A DNA stretch of 64,000 nucleotides from the NCBI RefSeq assembly GCF_030272615.1, contig NC_081414.1:522230185-522294184 (forward strand), in the 5' to 3' direction. The translations under genes were made by a program, and so were the position numbers. This DNA is from Cryptomeria japonica. Taxonomy: Eukaryota > Streptophyta > Pinopsida > Cupressales > Cupressaceae. Under the pieces are notes generated by a model. It was not told the DNA's origin. It saw nothing but the letters and a program-made list of their open reading frames with translations, and made no database searches. Below, piece after piece: positions 24,983-38,531 of this stretch. The first letter of the stretch is position 1. Each line of letters opens with the position of its first letter.

Positions 24983-27900
24983 TGTAATGCCCCGCCAGGA
25001 ACCCTAAAGGATAGCAACACAATAAGGCAACTAAAAGGCGCAATAAATTTTTTTTTTGATTAAGGGAAATAATCATAACTTTGCTCAATAATTAACATAA
25101 GCGGAAGACTAACATTACATCCTAAAGGGTTACCAACGAAGATTACTTCAAAATAAAAACCACATCACAATATTAATCCAATCTTCCATTTAAATTAAGG
25201 AAAGCCAATAACGATTAAATAATTCATATTCATAAATTTGATCTTCAAAAGACAGGCTTACAGAATTACAACATACATACTTCCAAAGATTCATTTATAC
25301 AAATAGGAAAGATAACTGAAACAATATACATCCCATGACTTAAATTACAATATTCCATAAAATTACATGGCTTCCATAGAACAATAAATTACAATTTTTA
25401 CAAGTTGTTGATACAATGACCACACGGCCTCAAAGTACAAAATCAAGAATATAAGTGCTACAAGAAGCACGAACCAAGATGCACCGGCGAAGCCAATCCT
25501 CGCGTGAAGGTAGGAACAGGATATCCGATGGGAAGTGGCACTACCACCCGACCATGTGATCCCATAATGGAACCACCCCACCGTGCTAGGAGATAGCTGA
25601 CGACCCTCAAGCAAGCAAGAAAAGAACAACAGTACAAACGACTCCGCAGTACACAAGTGACTCGACTCACAAAACATTAGCGACCCTAGAGAGAGAGTGT
25701 CATCACATGGCTTAACATGGTTACCCTAGGAAGGTCTCCATAGGTCCCGGCCCCCATCATGGGTTATCCTGGTAACCTCTCCCGAACCCCCGGCTCCATC
25801 TAAGCATCATGCGGACCCTACCATCCTTTCGTGAAGACAAGGTGGTAGGTTTGCCATTCCAGGCCTTCCCAAACACCTTGAGCCTATACAAGCACTCAAC
25901 CGTGTACGGGGTGTATTATCTTAATTAAATTAATAACTACCCACCCCCTAAACAATTATTAGGTTATCACTTAATAGCTGACTTTCGAGGGGTTATCCTG
26001 CCATCCACTTCGGGTGCGGCCCCCGCCCGAAAGCCACTCTCTCTACTAGGTCACTAACTGGATAAGGCTATCTATGAGAACTCTATGGTGGACTACAACC
26101 ATAAATTATCCAGACCTAACACAGGTGTAGGACTCACAGTCACAAACCCAGGGTTAACCATAAGGGACATATCACATAAAAGCCCACTTCCTCAAGGTTT
26201 GAACAACGACACCTGACCAAGGGCAAACATCGACAACATAATGACCATTTTAAACATAATGCGACGACATTAAAACGACTAGACTGCAATGATAAAAACA
26301 CTACAAACAATCTTTCTTTGAGCAGTCAACATTTAAATCAATTTGAACAAATGTATACAAGCTATTATAAAATAATTCCAAAATAACATCTATTTGACGA
26401 ATACAATCCTCATACAACTATTTTATAATACTTGGATAACAAACACCAATATTAAATTTAGTCCGACTTTCTTTAATATCAACATTACTACTAACCTCTA
26501 AATCATTTGATTTATTTTCACGATACCAGGCAAATATCCTCATTACTAAAATCGAAAAATTATTAAATAGGCTCAACATCGTTACATACTACAATTAACA
26601 TATTATTATTATTATTTAATATTAAATAACAACATATTGTTATTATTGTTTAAATAACAATATATCATTACTTAACATTAAACACAAAATTAACACTTAT
26701 TGAATTCATTTAAACCACTTAACAACATTATAATATTATTTCCTTGATTTAAAACTTTTTTAAAAAAAAATATTAAAAAAAACAGTTTTTAACACATACT
26801 ACGTGGGGCCCCCAAGCACCCACGGCAGCAAGGCTGCTTTTCCCAGACTGGGGAATGCAGCGCTTGCTGCATCCTCAGTCTGGGGAAAGCAGCGCTTGCT
26901 GCTAACCCCAAACTGGGGAAACTGCAAGCGAGCGCGAGGAAAGGGAGGGGTGCGTGGCTGGGTCGAGCCCAGCTCCCCGCCACCGCCTCCCAATGAATTT
27001 AATTTCGAACTTAATCAAATTTTTTTTGTTTAAATTAACAGTTTAAAACTCGTTTTTAAATAAAACGACAGAGGTTAAAAAAAAAGGAAACAAAAACTCA
27101 TGACACAGAGGCAAATATCTCTGTTAAACAAACATTTAAAAATCAATTTTCCAGTCACAACATTCAACCAAACAAAAACAATTAAAAACCAATTTTCCAG
27201 TCACTAAAATGGCTGATCTTTTTTTTTTTCTTTTACCAGCAATAACCAAATCCTCTGAGACAAAACAGGGGGAATAAAATTTCATCCAACACAACCCAGT
27301 TGGCTTTAAAAATTTAATAAAATGAGAATACTCTTAATCCCCAAACCCCAATTGAATTCATTTGCTCCCAATCAAGCATGAACAAGGAAATTTGATTCAT
27401 AACCATTATTTTTAAAACTGGAAATTTTTAGGGAAGATATTTTATGAATGCCTGGCAAAATTTTGCCAGCATAACACTACCAAAATCCATCAAAATTCCT
27501 AATTACATACAGCATGATAAACCAAGAAATTTCTTGCATAGCAAGATGAAACATTAAGAATTCAGTTAAGGAAACTTCATGGGAGAAATTAAGTTTAAAT
27601 TTGATAACCAAAATAGTTGAATTCTTCCTCCATAACCCATAACAAACAAACACTTCAAGATTTTAAACAATTAACAGCAAGAGGAAGGAAAGCAATGATT
27701 TTTTTGTTGCAATAAGCAAGGATTCAACCAACCTTTTGATTTCCAAGCAAGAATCCCAACTGGTTCACACCCAAATCCTCCCTTCAAGCCAATTTTCCAA
27801 AATTCCTTTCTCCTCCTCCAAAATAAGCATGACCCCCAAAATCTCCTCCAAAATGGCTTAGAAGAAAAATCTCTTAACCTAATTTTCTAGGTTGCCCAAA

Positions 27901-28886
27901 ATTTCTATTAAAAAAAAAATATTAAAATCCCCCATTGACTTTCTTTTCTTTTTTTTTCTATTTTTCCTTTTTCAAATTTCTCAAAACAATAAATGAAAAA
28001 TTCTCTTTTTTTGAAAATTACATTTTCATAAGTATCAATTTAATCCATTTTTTCTACTAAATAAGAAAGCAATGAGTTAACTTAATTGAATATATTCAAA
28101 AGCAATTAACTAATCTATTCCATTTCTTTCGTTGGATCTAAACACGATTTCTTTTCCAATAAGCAACTAACAGTTAAAATTTAATAACTAATCAATTTCG
28201 CTTGATTCAAAACATAAGGCATAATAAGGAATGAATCGCTCAAGTCAACAATAATGACAACTTAAACTTAAATAATTAACCGAACCACCAAGGCACGCAA
28301 ATCGAGGAAAAGTAAAAAGACTCGAAATTCAGACAAAGGGGATGAACGACCGACTGACGGCACTCACAATAACAGACTGAGGTAATGACTAGGGTCAAAA
28401 GCTATCTCCTCCACTCCCATCGGACATATAAGGCATGCTCAGACCTGTGAAGCCAGGTGGACACGATACCCCGTACCTACCCGGTACTTGTACCTGCAAT
28501 ATCCTGCATCACCGAAGCACACATACATGCATATAGATATAGAATACACGGCACACACACCGATGAAGGAGAATCGCGACGTTCCCTGTCTCATCGAAAC
28601 GAGTGAAGGAAAATCGTCCCCTTGCATCCAATACAATAGCAAACACGCAACATATATATATGACACATCAACTAGATAAAGTAAAATGTCAGTACGAGCA
28701 ATAATCCACGAAACACTAGAAATCACCAATACTGAAATACTGAAAGTAACTCATGCATCCAATATCCAGATAAACATGATATAATATCAAATACGTCTGC
28801 AAAATGACGAGCAATCAAGTGCCAACTGAAAAGTAAACTGAAACACAAAATCAGTCTAATAAGTCCGATCAAAACGGGGTACTACA
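24983..28886 (-). repeat. 3' LTR of the chromovirus
   Basis: 3904 bp, plus-strand ends TGTAATGCCCCGCC and GGGGTACTACA. It is matched base for base by 33780-37683 apart from three substitutions I noticed. Open frames inside it (for example near 25363-25677, 26789-27033 and 28439-28729) occur identically in both LTRs and have no family motif. Confidence 0.95.
26803..26990 (-). other. GC-rich repeated island inside LTR
   Basis: A sharp GC-rich patch in otherwise AT-rich LTR. Units of the type CAGACTGGGGAATGCAGCG are repeated about 2.5 times with period near 39 bp, and each contains the inverted repeat GCAGCGCTTGCTGC. The twin lies at 35600-35787. It may act in transcription start or leader RNA folding; nothing in the sequence proves this. 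Confidence 0.6.
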
Positions 28887-28902
28887 TTCTCCCCCACAAA
28901 AC
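28887..28902 (-). other. Polypurine tract of the chromovirus
   Basis: On the minus strand GTTTTGTGGGGGAGAA lies between the end of pol and the 3' LTR; it is the expected plus-strand primer. Confidence 0.85.
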
Positions 28903-28921
28903 TAGGCTTACTCCTGGAAGC

Positions 28922-31900
28922 CTAAAACAGATAAGGATAGAGCTCTCTCATCTTTGCTGCATCCTCCCATGTCGCCGAGGTCTCATCATTTGGGTCCCAT
29001 AGGACCCTTACCTGGTCGATGGTGCGTCCCCTGAGGGTCAAATCCCGACGCTGAAGAATGCGCACGGGCTCCATAGAAAGCTGCCCGTCCTCGACCTGCA
29101 GAGCGTTCCAATCAAGAACATGAGTCACATCTGGGTGATAAGGCCGAAGAACTGAAACATGAAAGACATCATGGATGCGGGATAGACTCGGTGGTAAAGC
29201 AAGACGGTAGGCAACAGGTCCTATCCTCTCAAGGATCTCAAACGGGCCAACAAAATGAGGCGCCAACTTAGAACCCTTTCCATAACGGATCGGACTCTTA
29301 CGCGGACGCACTCTCAAGAATACACGGTCGCCAACAGAAAAGTGACGATCTACCCTGTGAGCATCTGCATACTTCTTCTGCCTATCCTGTGCAGCTACCA
29401 AATGCTCACGAATCCGCTCTACCTGCTGCTCCATCTCTCGAAGGATATCCGGGCCTATGAGCACCCTGTCCTCTAACCGATCCCAACTCAACGGAGTACG
29501 GCAAGGACAACCATACAAAGCCTGAAAGGGTGACATACCTATGGAGCTATGATATCCGTTGTTATAAGCAAACTCCACAAGATAAATATAATCCTCCCAA
29601 CGCGACTGCTGGTCCATAACATACATGCGAAGCATGTCCTCTAAAACCTGATTCACACGCTCAGTCTGACCATCCTTCTCTGGGTGATAAGCTGAACTGA
29701 AGTTCAACTGAGTTCCCAAAGCATGCTGAAGTGAGGTCCACAATGCTGAGGTAAAGACTGGATCTCTATCAGAGATTATCCGCCTCGGAATCCCATGCAA
29801 TCTCACCACATCTTCCAAGAAGACACGAGCCACCACTGCTGCTGTATAGGAAGCTCGGATAGGAACAAAATGAGCAACCTTCGTCAACCTGTCAACAATG
29901 ACCATGATGGCATCATGACGACGTGAAGAAACAGGCAACCCAACAATGAAATCCATGGAAATGATGTCCCATTTCCAATCCGGTACTAAATTAGGCTGTA
30001 AAAGCCCTGCTGGGTGCTGATGCTCCGCCTTCACTCGCTGACATTCCAAACACTTCGACACAAAATCGGCAATGTCACGCTTCATACCAGCCCAATGATA
30101 AATCTGTCTAAGATCTGCATGCATCTTCTTGACACCTGGGTGTGCCGAATAAGGTGCACGATGGGCCTCAGTCATGATCAAAGTGCGAAGACCCTCCAAA
30201 GGAGGTACATAGATCCGACCACGATGACGTAGAATGCCATCCGCCTCAAGACTATACCCAGCGAATCTACCCTCTAAGGGCCTTCCGGACTCCAACACGG
30301 CTCTAACATCCTGATACCAAGAGTCCTGAGGAAGAACTCCCAGAATTCTCTGTCTCAAGTCCACTCCAAGGGACAAAGCTGAAACTTCATGCCGCCTACG
30401 ACTCAAGGCATCAGCCACTACATTCTCCTTCCCCTGAATGTATCGAACCTCAAAATCATACTCGCAGAGGAATTCCATCCACCTTCGCTGTCGAGCATTC
30501 AAGTTCGGCTGCGTGAAGATATATTGCAAACTGCGGTGATCACTATGCAGCTCAAACCGACGCCCTAACAGAAAGTGACGCCACCTAACCAACGCATGCA
30601 CTACAGCTGCCAACTCCAAATCATGAACTGGATAGTTCAACTCGTGGTCCTTGAGTTTGCGAGACTCATAGGCAACCACACGTCCATCCTGCATAAGCAC
30701 CGCACCTATACCTTCTAAAGAGGCATCTGTGCATACCATAAACTCTCTGGATGGATCAGGGACTGCCAAAATCGGAGCACTGACAAGGAGTTCCTTCAAG
30801 GCACGAAACGCTGACTCACACTGCTCTGACCAAACAAACTTCTTCCCTTTCCTCTAAAGAGAAGTAATCGGGTGACCTATACGGGAAAAATCCTTAACAA
30901 AGCGGCGGTAATATCTGGCCAATCCCATAAAGCTCCGAACCTCTGAAACATTGGTCGGCGCTGGCCAATCCACGATGGCTTGGATCTTCGAAGGATCCAC
31001 AGATACACCCTCTCCTGAAACCACATGACCAAGATATTTCACCTCAGTCTGGAAGAAATCACACTTCGCCAAATTGGCATAAAGCTGATTCTCCCTCAAA
31101 CACTGCAAAACTAGACGCAAGTGACCCTCATGCTCTTCCATAGATCTGGAATAAATCAATATATCATCCAAGAACACAAGGACAAAATGATCCAGGTATG
31201 CACGGAAAACCCCATTCATGAGGCACATGAAAACTGAAGGCGCGTTTGTCAACCCAAATGGTACTACTGTGAACTCATAGTGACCATAACGAGTGCGAAA
31301 CGCTGTCTTATGAATGTCTGCATCATGAATGCGCAACTGATGGTACCCGAATTTCAGATCAATCTTAGAGAACACCATGGCTCCCTTCACCTGATCGAAA
31401 AGATCGTCAATACGAGGCAATGGATATCGATTCCGGATGGTTACCTTATTCAGCTGTCGGTAATCAATGCATAACCGAAGAGAACCATCTTTCTTCTTTA
31501 CGAAGATAACAGGCGCACCCCAAGGAGAGACACTAGGACGAATGAATCCCTTGGCCAACAATTCTTCCACCTGCAACTTCAACTCACTCAACTCCTGAGT
31601 AGTCATCCGATATGGAGCTCTCGAAATAGGTTCTGCACCAGGAACCAAATCAATGCGGAAATCTATGTCTCGCTTCGGAGGCATACCAGGAATCTCCAAA
31701 GGAAACACATCAGTAAACTCTCGAAGAATAGGGTGACCATCAAGAGCGATTTCTCGACTCTCTCCCTCATCCATATCCTCAAGAGTTACTGCAAAAAGCT
31801 GACATCCTCTACGCATACACCGCTTAAGTTGCATAGCGGAAATCATACGTAAGGATATCGATCTCTGAACTCCAACGATCCCCACTTTCCTGCCATGGTC

Positions 31901-33628
31901 ATCTAAACACTCTACTATCTTCTGACGACAGTCCACATGAGCACTGTGAGATGATAACCAATCCATCCCCAACACTACTCCATAGGATCCCAAAGGAATG
32001 ACACGAAGGTCAACAAAAGTCACAAAGGGACCTAGATCCAACTCACAACTAGGAACAAAGGCATCTACGACCACGCGCACCCCGGTAGCCAACTCTACCT
32101 GCCACCTATCCGCCTGCTTAGCAGACGTGAGTCCACACCGCTCCACAATGGATGAAGAAATAAAAGAATCCGATGCACCGGAGTCAAAAAGCACTGAGAT
32201 AGGGATACCACACAACACACCTGCGGCCTCAATAACTGTCCCCTGATGCTCAGCCTGGCGGTTATCAACCGCTGCAAACACTCTGTGGGTCCTACCGGCA
32301 TCCCCTACTGTAGGCTCTGATGCAACTGGCCCCTGATTCCCTGTCTGGTGGATACGCTGAGGACACTGCACGGCTATATGACCATACTGCCCACAAGAGT
32401 AGCAAGCTCCTCTACCAGGTCCTCTACCTCCAGTCGGCCCACCGGATTGCTGAAAGCTTCCCCTACTAGGGGCCTGTGATGCACTCTGAGAAGACTGTCC
32501 TGGAAAACCCTGTTTGCTTCTCCGCCAGTTCCTGTTTCTTCTATGAGGAGGGTTGCCACCCTGCTGGCCCTGAGACTGTTTCGGTTTCTGCTGCTGGGGT
32601 TGCTGTTGCGGCTGCTGCTGCTGCTGCTGTCCACCCTTAGTGGGTGCCTGAGGAGTCCTGAATGGTGCCGCTGACTGGGACTGATTCCCACGAGCTCTGT
32701 TCCCACTGGAAGGAACACTCCCTATCTGAACTCCTGCCTGTCCACCATGCGCACGGATGAGGTTCTGCTCAACCAATCTGGCTTTCGCCACCGCTGCCTC
32801 CACTGAAACTAGCTCAAAAACTCTAACCCCTCCACTAATGCGGTCGTTGAGACCTCTCAAGAAATGTTGTACGAGCATAGCCTCATCGTTGCCAATCCCG
32901 GCATACTGCTTCAGCTCATAGAATCTATGCTCGAACTAGTCAACTGACATACCAAACTGCCGCAATGAATAGAACTCATCTGCCCGAGTCTGTCTCCACT
33001 ATGGTGAAAGAAACCGTGCTCTGAACCTCTCTAAGAAGATCTCCCAAGAAACAGTATTGATATTCAGACCAATCTTCTCTTCCTCTAACTTCCACCATAT
33101 AGAAGCAAAATCATCGAGACGCATGATCGCACATCTCGCTCGGGTGTTGCTACTGTATGGAAACATAGCGAAACACCTATCCAAACTAATCAACCAAGTC
33201 TCTGCCTCGAGACCTGTGCCTCGACCATCGAAGAAAGGAGGGTTGGTCCTCAAAAGATCCTTGATGTGACTCGAGGGAGCTGAATCATGACCAACTGGAA
33301 CCTCTCTCCTCCTAGGAGACCTCTCTCTCTCTCTCTCCTCTGAAACATGCTGATACGACTCCCCAACCTGAGCATGGATGGGCTGCTCACCTTCAGGCCT
33401 GGGGCCTAGCCTAGCTAGAACTTCCTGAAACATCTGCCTCAGCTCTTCCCTTTCGGGAACCGACTCTTCTACATGCGGTAACTCCTGATGCACTGACTGT
33501 TCCTGATCCACACTCACATGAGCAGGAGGTAGTGAAGGACTATGGCGGTCTGAACCTCGGCCCCGTCTCCCACCTCTACCTCTATTGCGGCCACCGACAC
33601 GGCCAACACCCCTAGCTTTGCTAACCAT
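28922..33628 (-). pseudogene. Chromovirus gag-pol polyprotein with three in-frame TAG codons
   Basis: A single frame of 1569 codons, from the ATG at 33626-33628 to the TAG at 28922-28924. It is interrupted only by TAG at 32999-33001, 32936-32938 and 30854-30856. An Arg/Gly-rich N-terminus precedes the gag core (about residues 120-300), then a Gln-rich linker and a CCHC knuckle ([14 protein letters not shown], about residue 409). The protease has DSGAS at about 482. RT has [10 protein letters not shown] with the DD pair at about 821. RNase H has CTDASLEGIGAVL near 967. Integrase has an HHCC region and the D, D and E contexts DFIVGLP, SDRDPVF and DGQTERVN near 1221, 1286 and 1322. A chromodomain-like tail (RVLWDPNDE, ATWEDAAKMRELYP) ends the protein. 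The ATG at 33628 fits better than an upstream in-frame one because the basic gag start follows it directly. Confidence 0.93.
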
Positions 33629-33763
33629 GACCAAAACTGCAAAGAGAAAACGGTTCAGATCAATGACAAGGATATAGCAAGGGAAATCCAAACACTAAGA
33701 TCTACACACAAGGTCAAACTGAATGGGATCACTACAATCCCAGAGTACCCAATGTTGAAACAT

Positions 33764-33777
33764 GGGCTCTGATACCA
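33764..33777 (-). other. Primer-binding site (initiator-Met tRNA)
   Basis: Minus-strand TGGTATCAGAGCCC begins two bases inside the 5' LTR end. Its first 12 bases match the complement of the plant initiator-Met tRNA 3' end. Confidence 0.9.
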
Positions 33778-33779
33778 AA

Positions 33780-36700
33780 TGTAATGCCCCGCCAGGAACC
33801 CTAAAGGATAGCAACACAATAAGGCAACTAAAAGGCGCAATAAATTTTTTTTTTGATTAAGGGAAATAATCATAACTTTGCTCAATAATTAACATAAGCG
33901 GAAGACTAACATTACATCCTAAAGGGTTACCAACGAAGATTACTTCAAAATAAAAACCACATCACAATATTAATCCAATCTTCCATTTAAATTAAGGAAA
34001 GCCAATAACGATTAAATAATTCATATTCATAAATTTGATCTTCAAAAGACAGGCTTACAGAATTACAACATACATACTTCCAAAGATTCATTTATACAAA
34101 TAGGAAAGATAACTGAAACAATATACATCCCATGACTTAAATTACAATATTCCATAAAATTACATGGCTTCCATAGAACAATAAATTACAATTTTTACAA
34201 GTTGTTGATACAATGACCACACGGCCTCAAAGTACAAAATCAAGAATATAAGTGCTACAAGAAGCACGAACCAAGATGCACCGGCGAAGCCAATCCTCGC
34301 GTGAAGGTAGGAACAGGATATCCGATGGGAAGTGGCACTACCACCCGACCATGTGATCCCATAATGGAACCACCCCACCGTGCTAGGAGATAGCTGACGA
34401 CCCTCAAGCAAGCAAGAAAAGAACAACAGTACAAACGACTCCGCAGTACACAAGTGACTCGACTCACAAAACATTAGCGACCCTAGAGAGAGAGTGTCAT
34501 CACATGGCTTAACATGGTTACCCTAGGAAGGTCTCCATAGGTCCCGGCCCCCATCATGGGTTATCCTGGTAACCTCTCCCGAACCCCCGGCTCCATCTAA
34601 GCATCATGCGGACCCTACCATCCTTTCGTGAAGACAAGGTGGTAGGTTTGCCATTCCAGGCCTTCCCAAACACCTTGAGCCTATACAAGCACTCAACCGT
34701 GTACGGGGTGTATTATCTTAATTAAATTAATAACTACCCACCCCCTAAACAATTATTAGGTTATCACTTAATAGCTGACTTTCGAGGGGTTATCCTGCCA
34801 TCCACTTCGGGTGCGGCCCCCGCCCGAAAGCCACTCTCTCTACTAGGTCACTAACTGGATAAGGCTATCTATGAGAACTCTATGGTGGACTACAACCATA
34901 AATTATCCAGACCTAATACAGGTGTAGGACTCACAGTCACAAACCCAGGGTTAACCATAAGGGACATATCACATAAAAGCCCACTTCCTCAAGGTTTGAA
35001 CAACGACACCTGACCAAGGGCAAACATCGACAACATAATGACCATTTTAAACATAATGCGACGACATTAAAACGACTAGACTGCAATGATAAAAACACTA
35101 CAAACAATCTTTCTTTGAGCAGTCAACATTTAAATCAATTTGAACAAATGTATACAAGCTATTATAAAATAATTCCAAAATAACATCTATTTGACGAATA
35201 CAATCCTCATACAACTATTTTATAATACTTGGATAACAAACACCAATATTAAATTTAGTCCGACTTTCTTTAATATCAACATTACTACTAACCTCTAAAT
35301 CATTTGATTTATTTTCACGATACCAGGCAAATATCCTCATTACTAAAATCGAAAAATTATTAAATAGGCTCAACATCGTTACATACTACAATTAACATAT
35401 TATTATTATTATTTAATATTAAATAACAACATATTGTTATTATTGTTTAAATAACAATATATCATTACTTAACATTAAACACAAAATTAACACTTATTGA
35501 ATTCATTTAAACCACTTAACAACATTATAATATTATTTCCTTGATTTAAAACTTTTTTAAAAAAAAATATTAAAAAAAACAGTTTTTAACACATACTACG
35601 TGGGGCCCCCAAGCACCCACGGCAGCAAGGCTGCTTTTCCCAGACTGGGGAATGCAGCGCTTGCTGCATCCTCAGTCTGGGGAAAGCAGCGCTTGCTGCT
35701 AACCCCAAACTGGGGAAACTGCAAGCGAGCGCGAGGAAAGGGAGGGGTGCGTGGCTGGGTCGAGCCCAGCTCCCCACCACCGCCTCCCAATGAATTTAAT
35801 TTCGAACTTAATCAAATTTTTTTTGTTTAAATTAACAGTTTAAAACTCGTTTTTAAATAAAACGACAGAGGTTAAAAAAAAAGGAAACAAAAACTCATGA
35901 CACAGAGGCAAATATCTCTGTTAAACAAACATTTAAAAATCAATTTTCCAGTCACAACATTCAACCAAACAAAAACAATTAAAAACCAATTTTCCAGTCA
36001 CTAAAATGGCTGATCTTTTTTTTTTTCTTTTACCAGCAATAACCAAATCCTCTGAGACAAAACAGGGGGAATAAAATTTCATCCAACACAACCCAGTTGG
36101 CTTTAAAAATTTAATAAAATGAGAATACTCTTAATCCCCAAACCCCAATTGAATTCATTTGCTCCCAATCAAGCATGAACAAGGAAATTTGATTCATAAC
36201 CATTATTTTTAAAACTGGAAATTTTTAGGGAAGATATTTTATGAATGCCTGGCAAAATTTTGCCAGCATAACACTACCAAAATCCATCAAAATTCCTAAT
36301 TACATACAGCATGATAAACCAAGAAATTTCTTGCATAGCAAGATGAAACATTAAGAATTCAGTTAAGGAAACTTCATGGGAGAAATTAAGTTTAAATTTG
36401 ATAACCAAAATAGTTGAATTCTTCCTCCATAACCCATAACAAACAAACACTTCAAGATTTTAAACAATTAACAGCAAGAGGAAGGAAAGCAATGATTTTT
36501 TTGTTGCAATAAGCAAGGATTCAACCAACCTTTTGATTTCCAAGCAAGAATCCCAACTGGTTCACACCCAAATCCTCCCTTCAAGCCAATTTTCCAAAAT
36601 TCCTTTCTCCTCCTCCAAAATAAGCATGACCCCCAAAATCTCCTCCAAAATGGCTTAGAAGAAAAATCTCTTAACCTAATTTTCTAGGTTGCCCAAAATT

Positions 36701-37683
36701 TCTATTAAAAAAAAAATATTAAAATCCCCCATTGACTTTCTTTTCTTTTTTTTTCTATTTTTCCTTTTTCAAATTTCTCAAAACAATAAATGAAAAATTC
36801 TCTTTTTTTGAAAATTACATTTTCATAAGTATCAATTTAATCCATTTTTTCTACTAAATAAGAAAGCAATGAGTTAACTTAATTGAATATATTCAAAAGC
36901 AATTAACTAATCTATTCCATTTCTTTCGTTGGATCTAAACACGATTTCTTTTCCAATAAGCAACTAACAGTTAAAATTTAATAACTAATCAATTTCGCTT
37001 GATTCAAAACATAAGGCATAATAAGGAATGAATCGCTCAAGTCAACAATAATGACAACTTAAACTTAAATAATTAACCGAACCACCAAGGCACGCAAATC
37101 GAGGAAAAGTAAAAAGACTCGAAATTCAGACAAAGGGGATGAACGACCGACTGACGGCACTCACAATAACAGACTGAGGTAATGACTAGGGTCAAAAGCT
37201 ATCTCCTCCACTCCCATCGGACATATAAGGCACGCTCAGACCTGTGAAGCCAGGTGGACACGATACCCCGTACCTACCCGGTACTTGTACCTGCAATATC
37301 CTGCATCACCGAAGCACACATACATGCATATAGATATAGAATACACGGCACACACACCGATGAAGGAGAATCGCGACGTTCCCTGTCTCATCGAAACGAG
37401 TGAAGGAAAATCGTCCCCTTGCATCCAATACAATAGCAAACACGCAACATATATATATGACACATCAACTAGATAAAGTAAAATGTCAGTACGAGCAATA
37501 ATCCACGAAACACTAGAAATCACCAATACTGAAATACTGAAAGTAACTCATGCATCCAATATCCAGATAAACATGATATAATATCAAATACGTCTGCAAA
37601 ATGACGAGCAATCAAGTGCCAACTGAAAAGTAAACTGAAACACAAAATCAGTCTAATAAGTCCGATCAAAACGGGGTACTACA
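33780..37683 (-). repeat. 5' LTR of the chromovirus
   Basis: 3904 bp, identical in length to the 3' LTR at 24983-28886 and differing at three bases seen by eye. Being next to the primer site, it is the 5' LTR. Its outer end is followed by the target duplication tgata at 37684-37688. Confidence 0.95.
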
Positions 37684-37688
37684 TGATA

Positions 37689-37712
37689 GGATGAGTCGGG
37701 GTAGGGCTCACA
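37689..37712 (-). repeat. Last 24 bp of the interrupted solo LTR
   Basis: GGATGAGTCGGGGTAGGGCT followed by CACA completes the LTR that begins at 21312. It is cut off from it by the chromovirus and is followed by the target duplication gatac. Confidence 0.75.
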
Positions 37713-38531
37713 GATACATATTACAACTTCACCTTCTGTTCATTGACTTTCTCTCTCAAGTATTTATATTTGATTGATACATGCTTAGTCTTTGAATGTT
37801 GCACCACATTATTAGACATGTTTGTAGCACTAGAATTATCATAATATATAACAGTAGGCTCATCATAAATATTTCTGGTATCTTTCAACACTTGCTTCAT
37901 CCAAACTATCTGAGTGCAATTACTAGCAGCAACAATGTACTCAGCTTCAATAGTAGATAAAGATACTGAATCTTGTTTCTTGCTAGACCATTAAATCAAA
38001 TTCTTACCTAAAAAGAATGCTCCACCGATAGTACTCTTTCGGTCATCAACATCACCTGCCCAATTTGCATCAGTGTAAGCACACAACATAAAATCATCAT
38101 TCTTTGGATACCATAAACCATAATCTTCAGTTCTTTTTATATATTTGAATATTGTTTTAATAGTAGTGACATGATTTTCCTTTGGATCAACTTGATATCT
38201 AGCTTCCATACACACAACATGCATAGTGTGAGGCTTAGTTTGAGTGAGATATAATAGTCCACCAACCATATATTTGTACAAACTCTGATTAGATTTAGGA
38301 GATTCACCATTTTTAAACAATTTATAGCTAGCCATGATAGGAGTTCCAACTGGTTTGAAATCATCTAATCCAAACTTCTTCAATAGTTCCTTGACATACT
38401 TAGTTTGAGATATAAAGATACCTTTTCTTGTCTGTGCAATCTACAAACCTAAGAAAAATTTCATCTCACCAATCATAGACATCTACAATTCTTTTTGCAT
38501 ATCACCGATAAATTTCATACTCATATCATCA
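37713..38531 (-). pseudogene. Older copia element, RNase H and part of RT
   Basis: This continues the codons interrupted at 21311. Minus-strand reading gives MQKEL..MSMIG, GL*IAQTRKGIF, LLKKFGLDDFKPVGTP, GGLLYLTQTKPH, DANWAGDVDDRKSTIGGAFFLGK and the RNase H catalytic region near 37780-37960. Stops include a TAG in the GL*I segment where the 11032-14528 copy has glutamine, and a TAA near 37992. At 38531 the RT is cut in the DDD segment by the Tat-like element. Confidence 0.88.

Larger units (their letters stand above)
24983..37683 (-). mobile_element. Complete young chromovirus (Tekay/Del-like Ty3/gypsy)
   Basis: 12,701 bp with two 3904-bp LTRs, a primer site, a gag-pol frame, a polypurine tract and the target duplication tgata (24978-24982 and 37684-37688). 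By eye the LTRs differ at three positions (26120/34917, 26980 region/35776, 28436/37233), all C/T or G/A. The insertion is therefore very recent. It sits 24 bp from the end of an older solo LTR. Long LTRs, a gag-pol fusion in one frame and a chromodomain-like C-terminus place it with Tekay/Del; the clade name is inference. Confidence 0.93.

Noticed and set aside
25363-25677. 104-codon frame as a gene (also at 34160-34474)
   Set aside because: It is duplicated only because it lies in both LTRs; no start context or recognisable domain.
26789-27033. Overlapping frames in both strands of the chromovirus LTR GC island
   Set aside because: Open by base composition; translations are simple reflections of the short DNA repeat.
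28439-28729. 96-codon frame with membrane-like translation
   Set aside because: Present identically in both LTRs, opposed by an open frame on the other strand, and without homologous pattern.
32374-32718. 114-codon Ser/Arg-rich frame inside the chromovirus
   Set aside because: A frame-shifted reading of the Gln-rich gag linker in the same strand.
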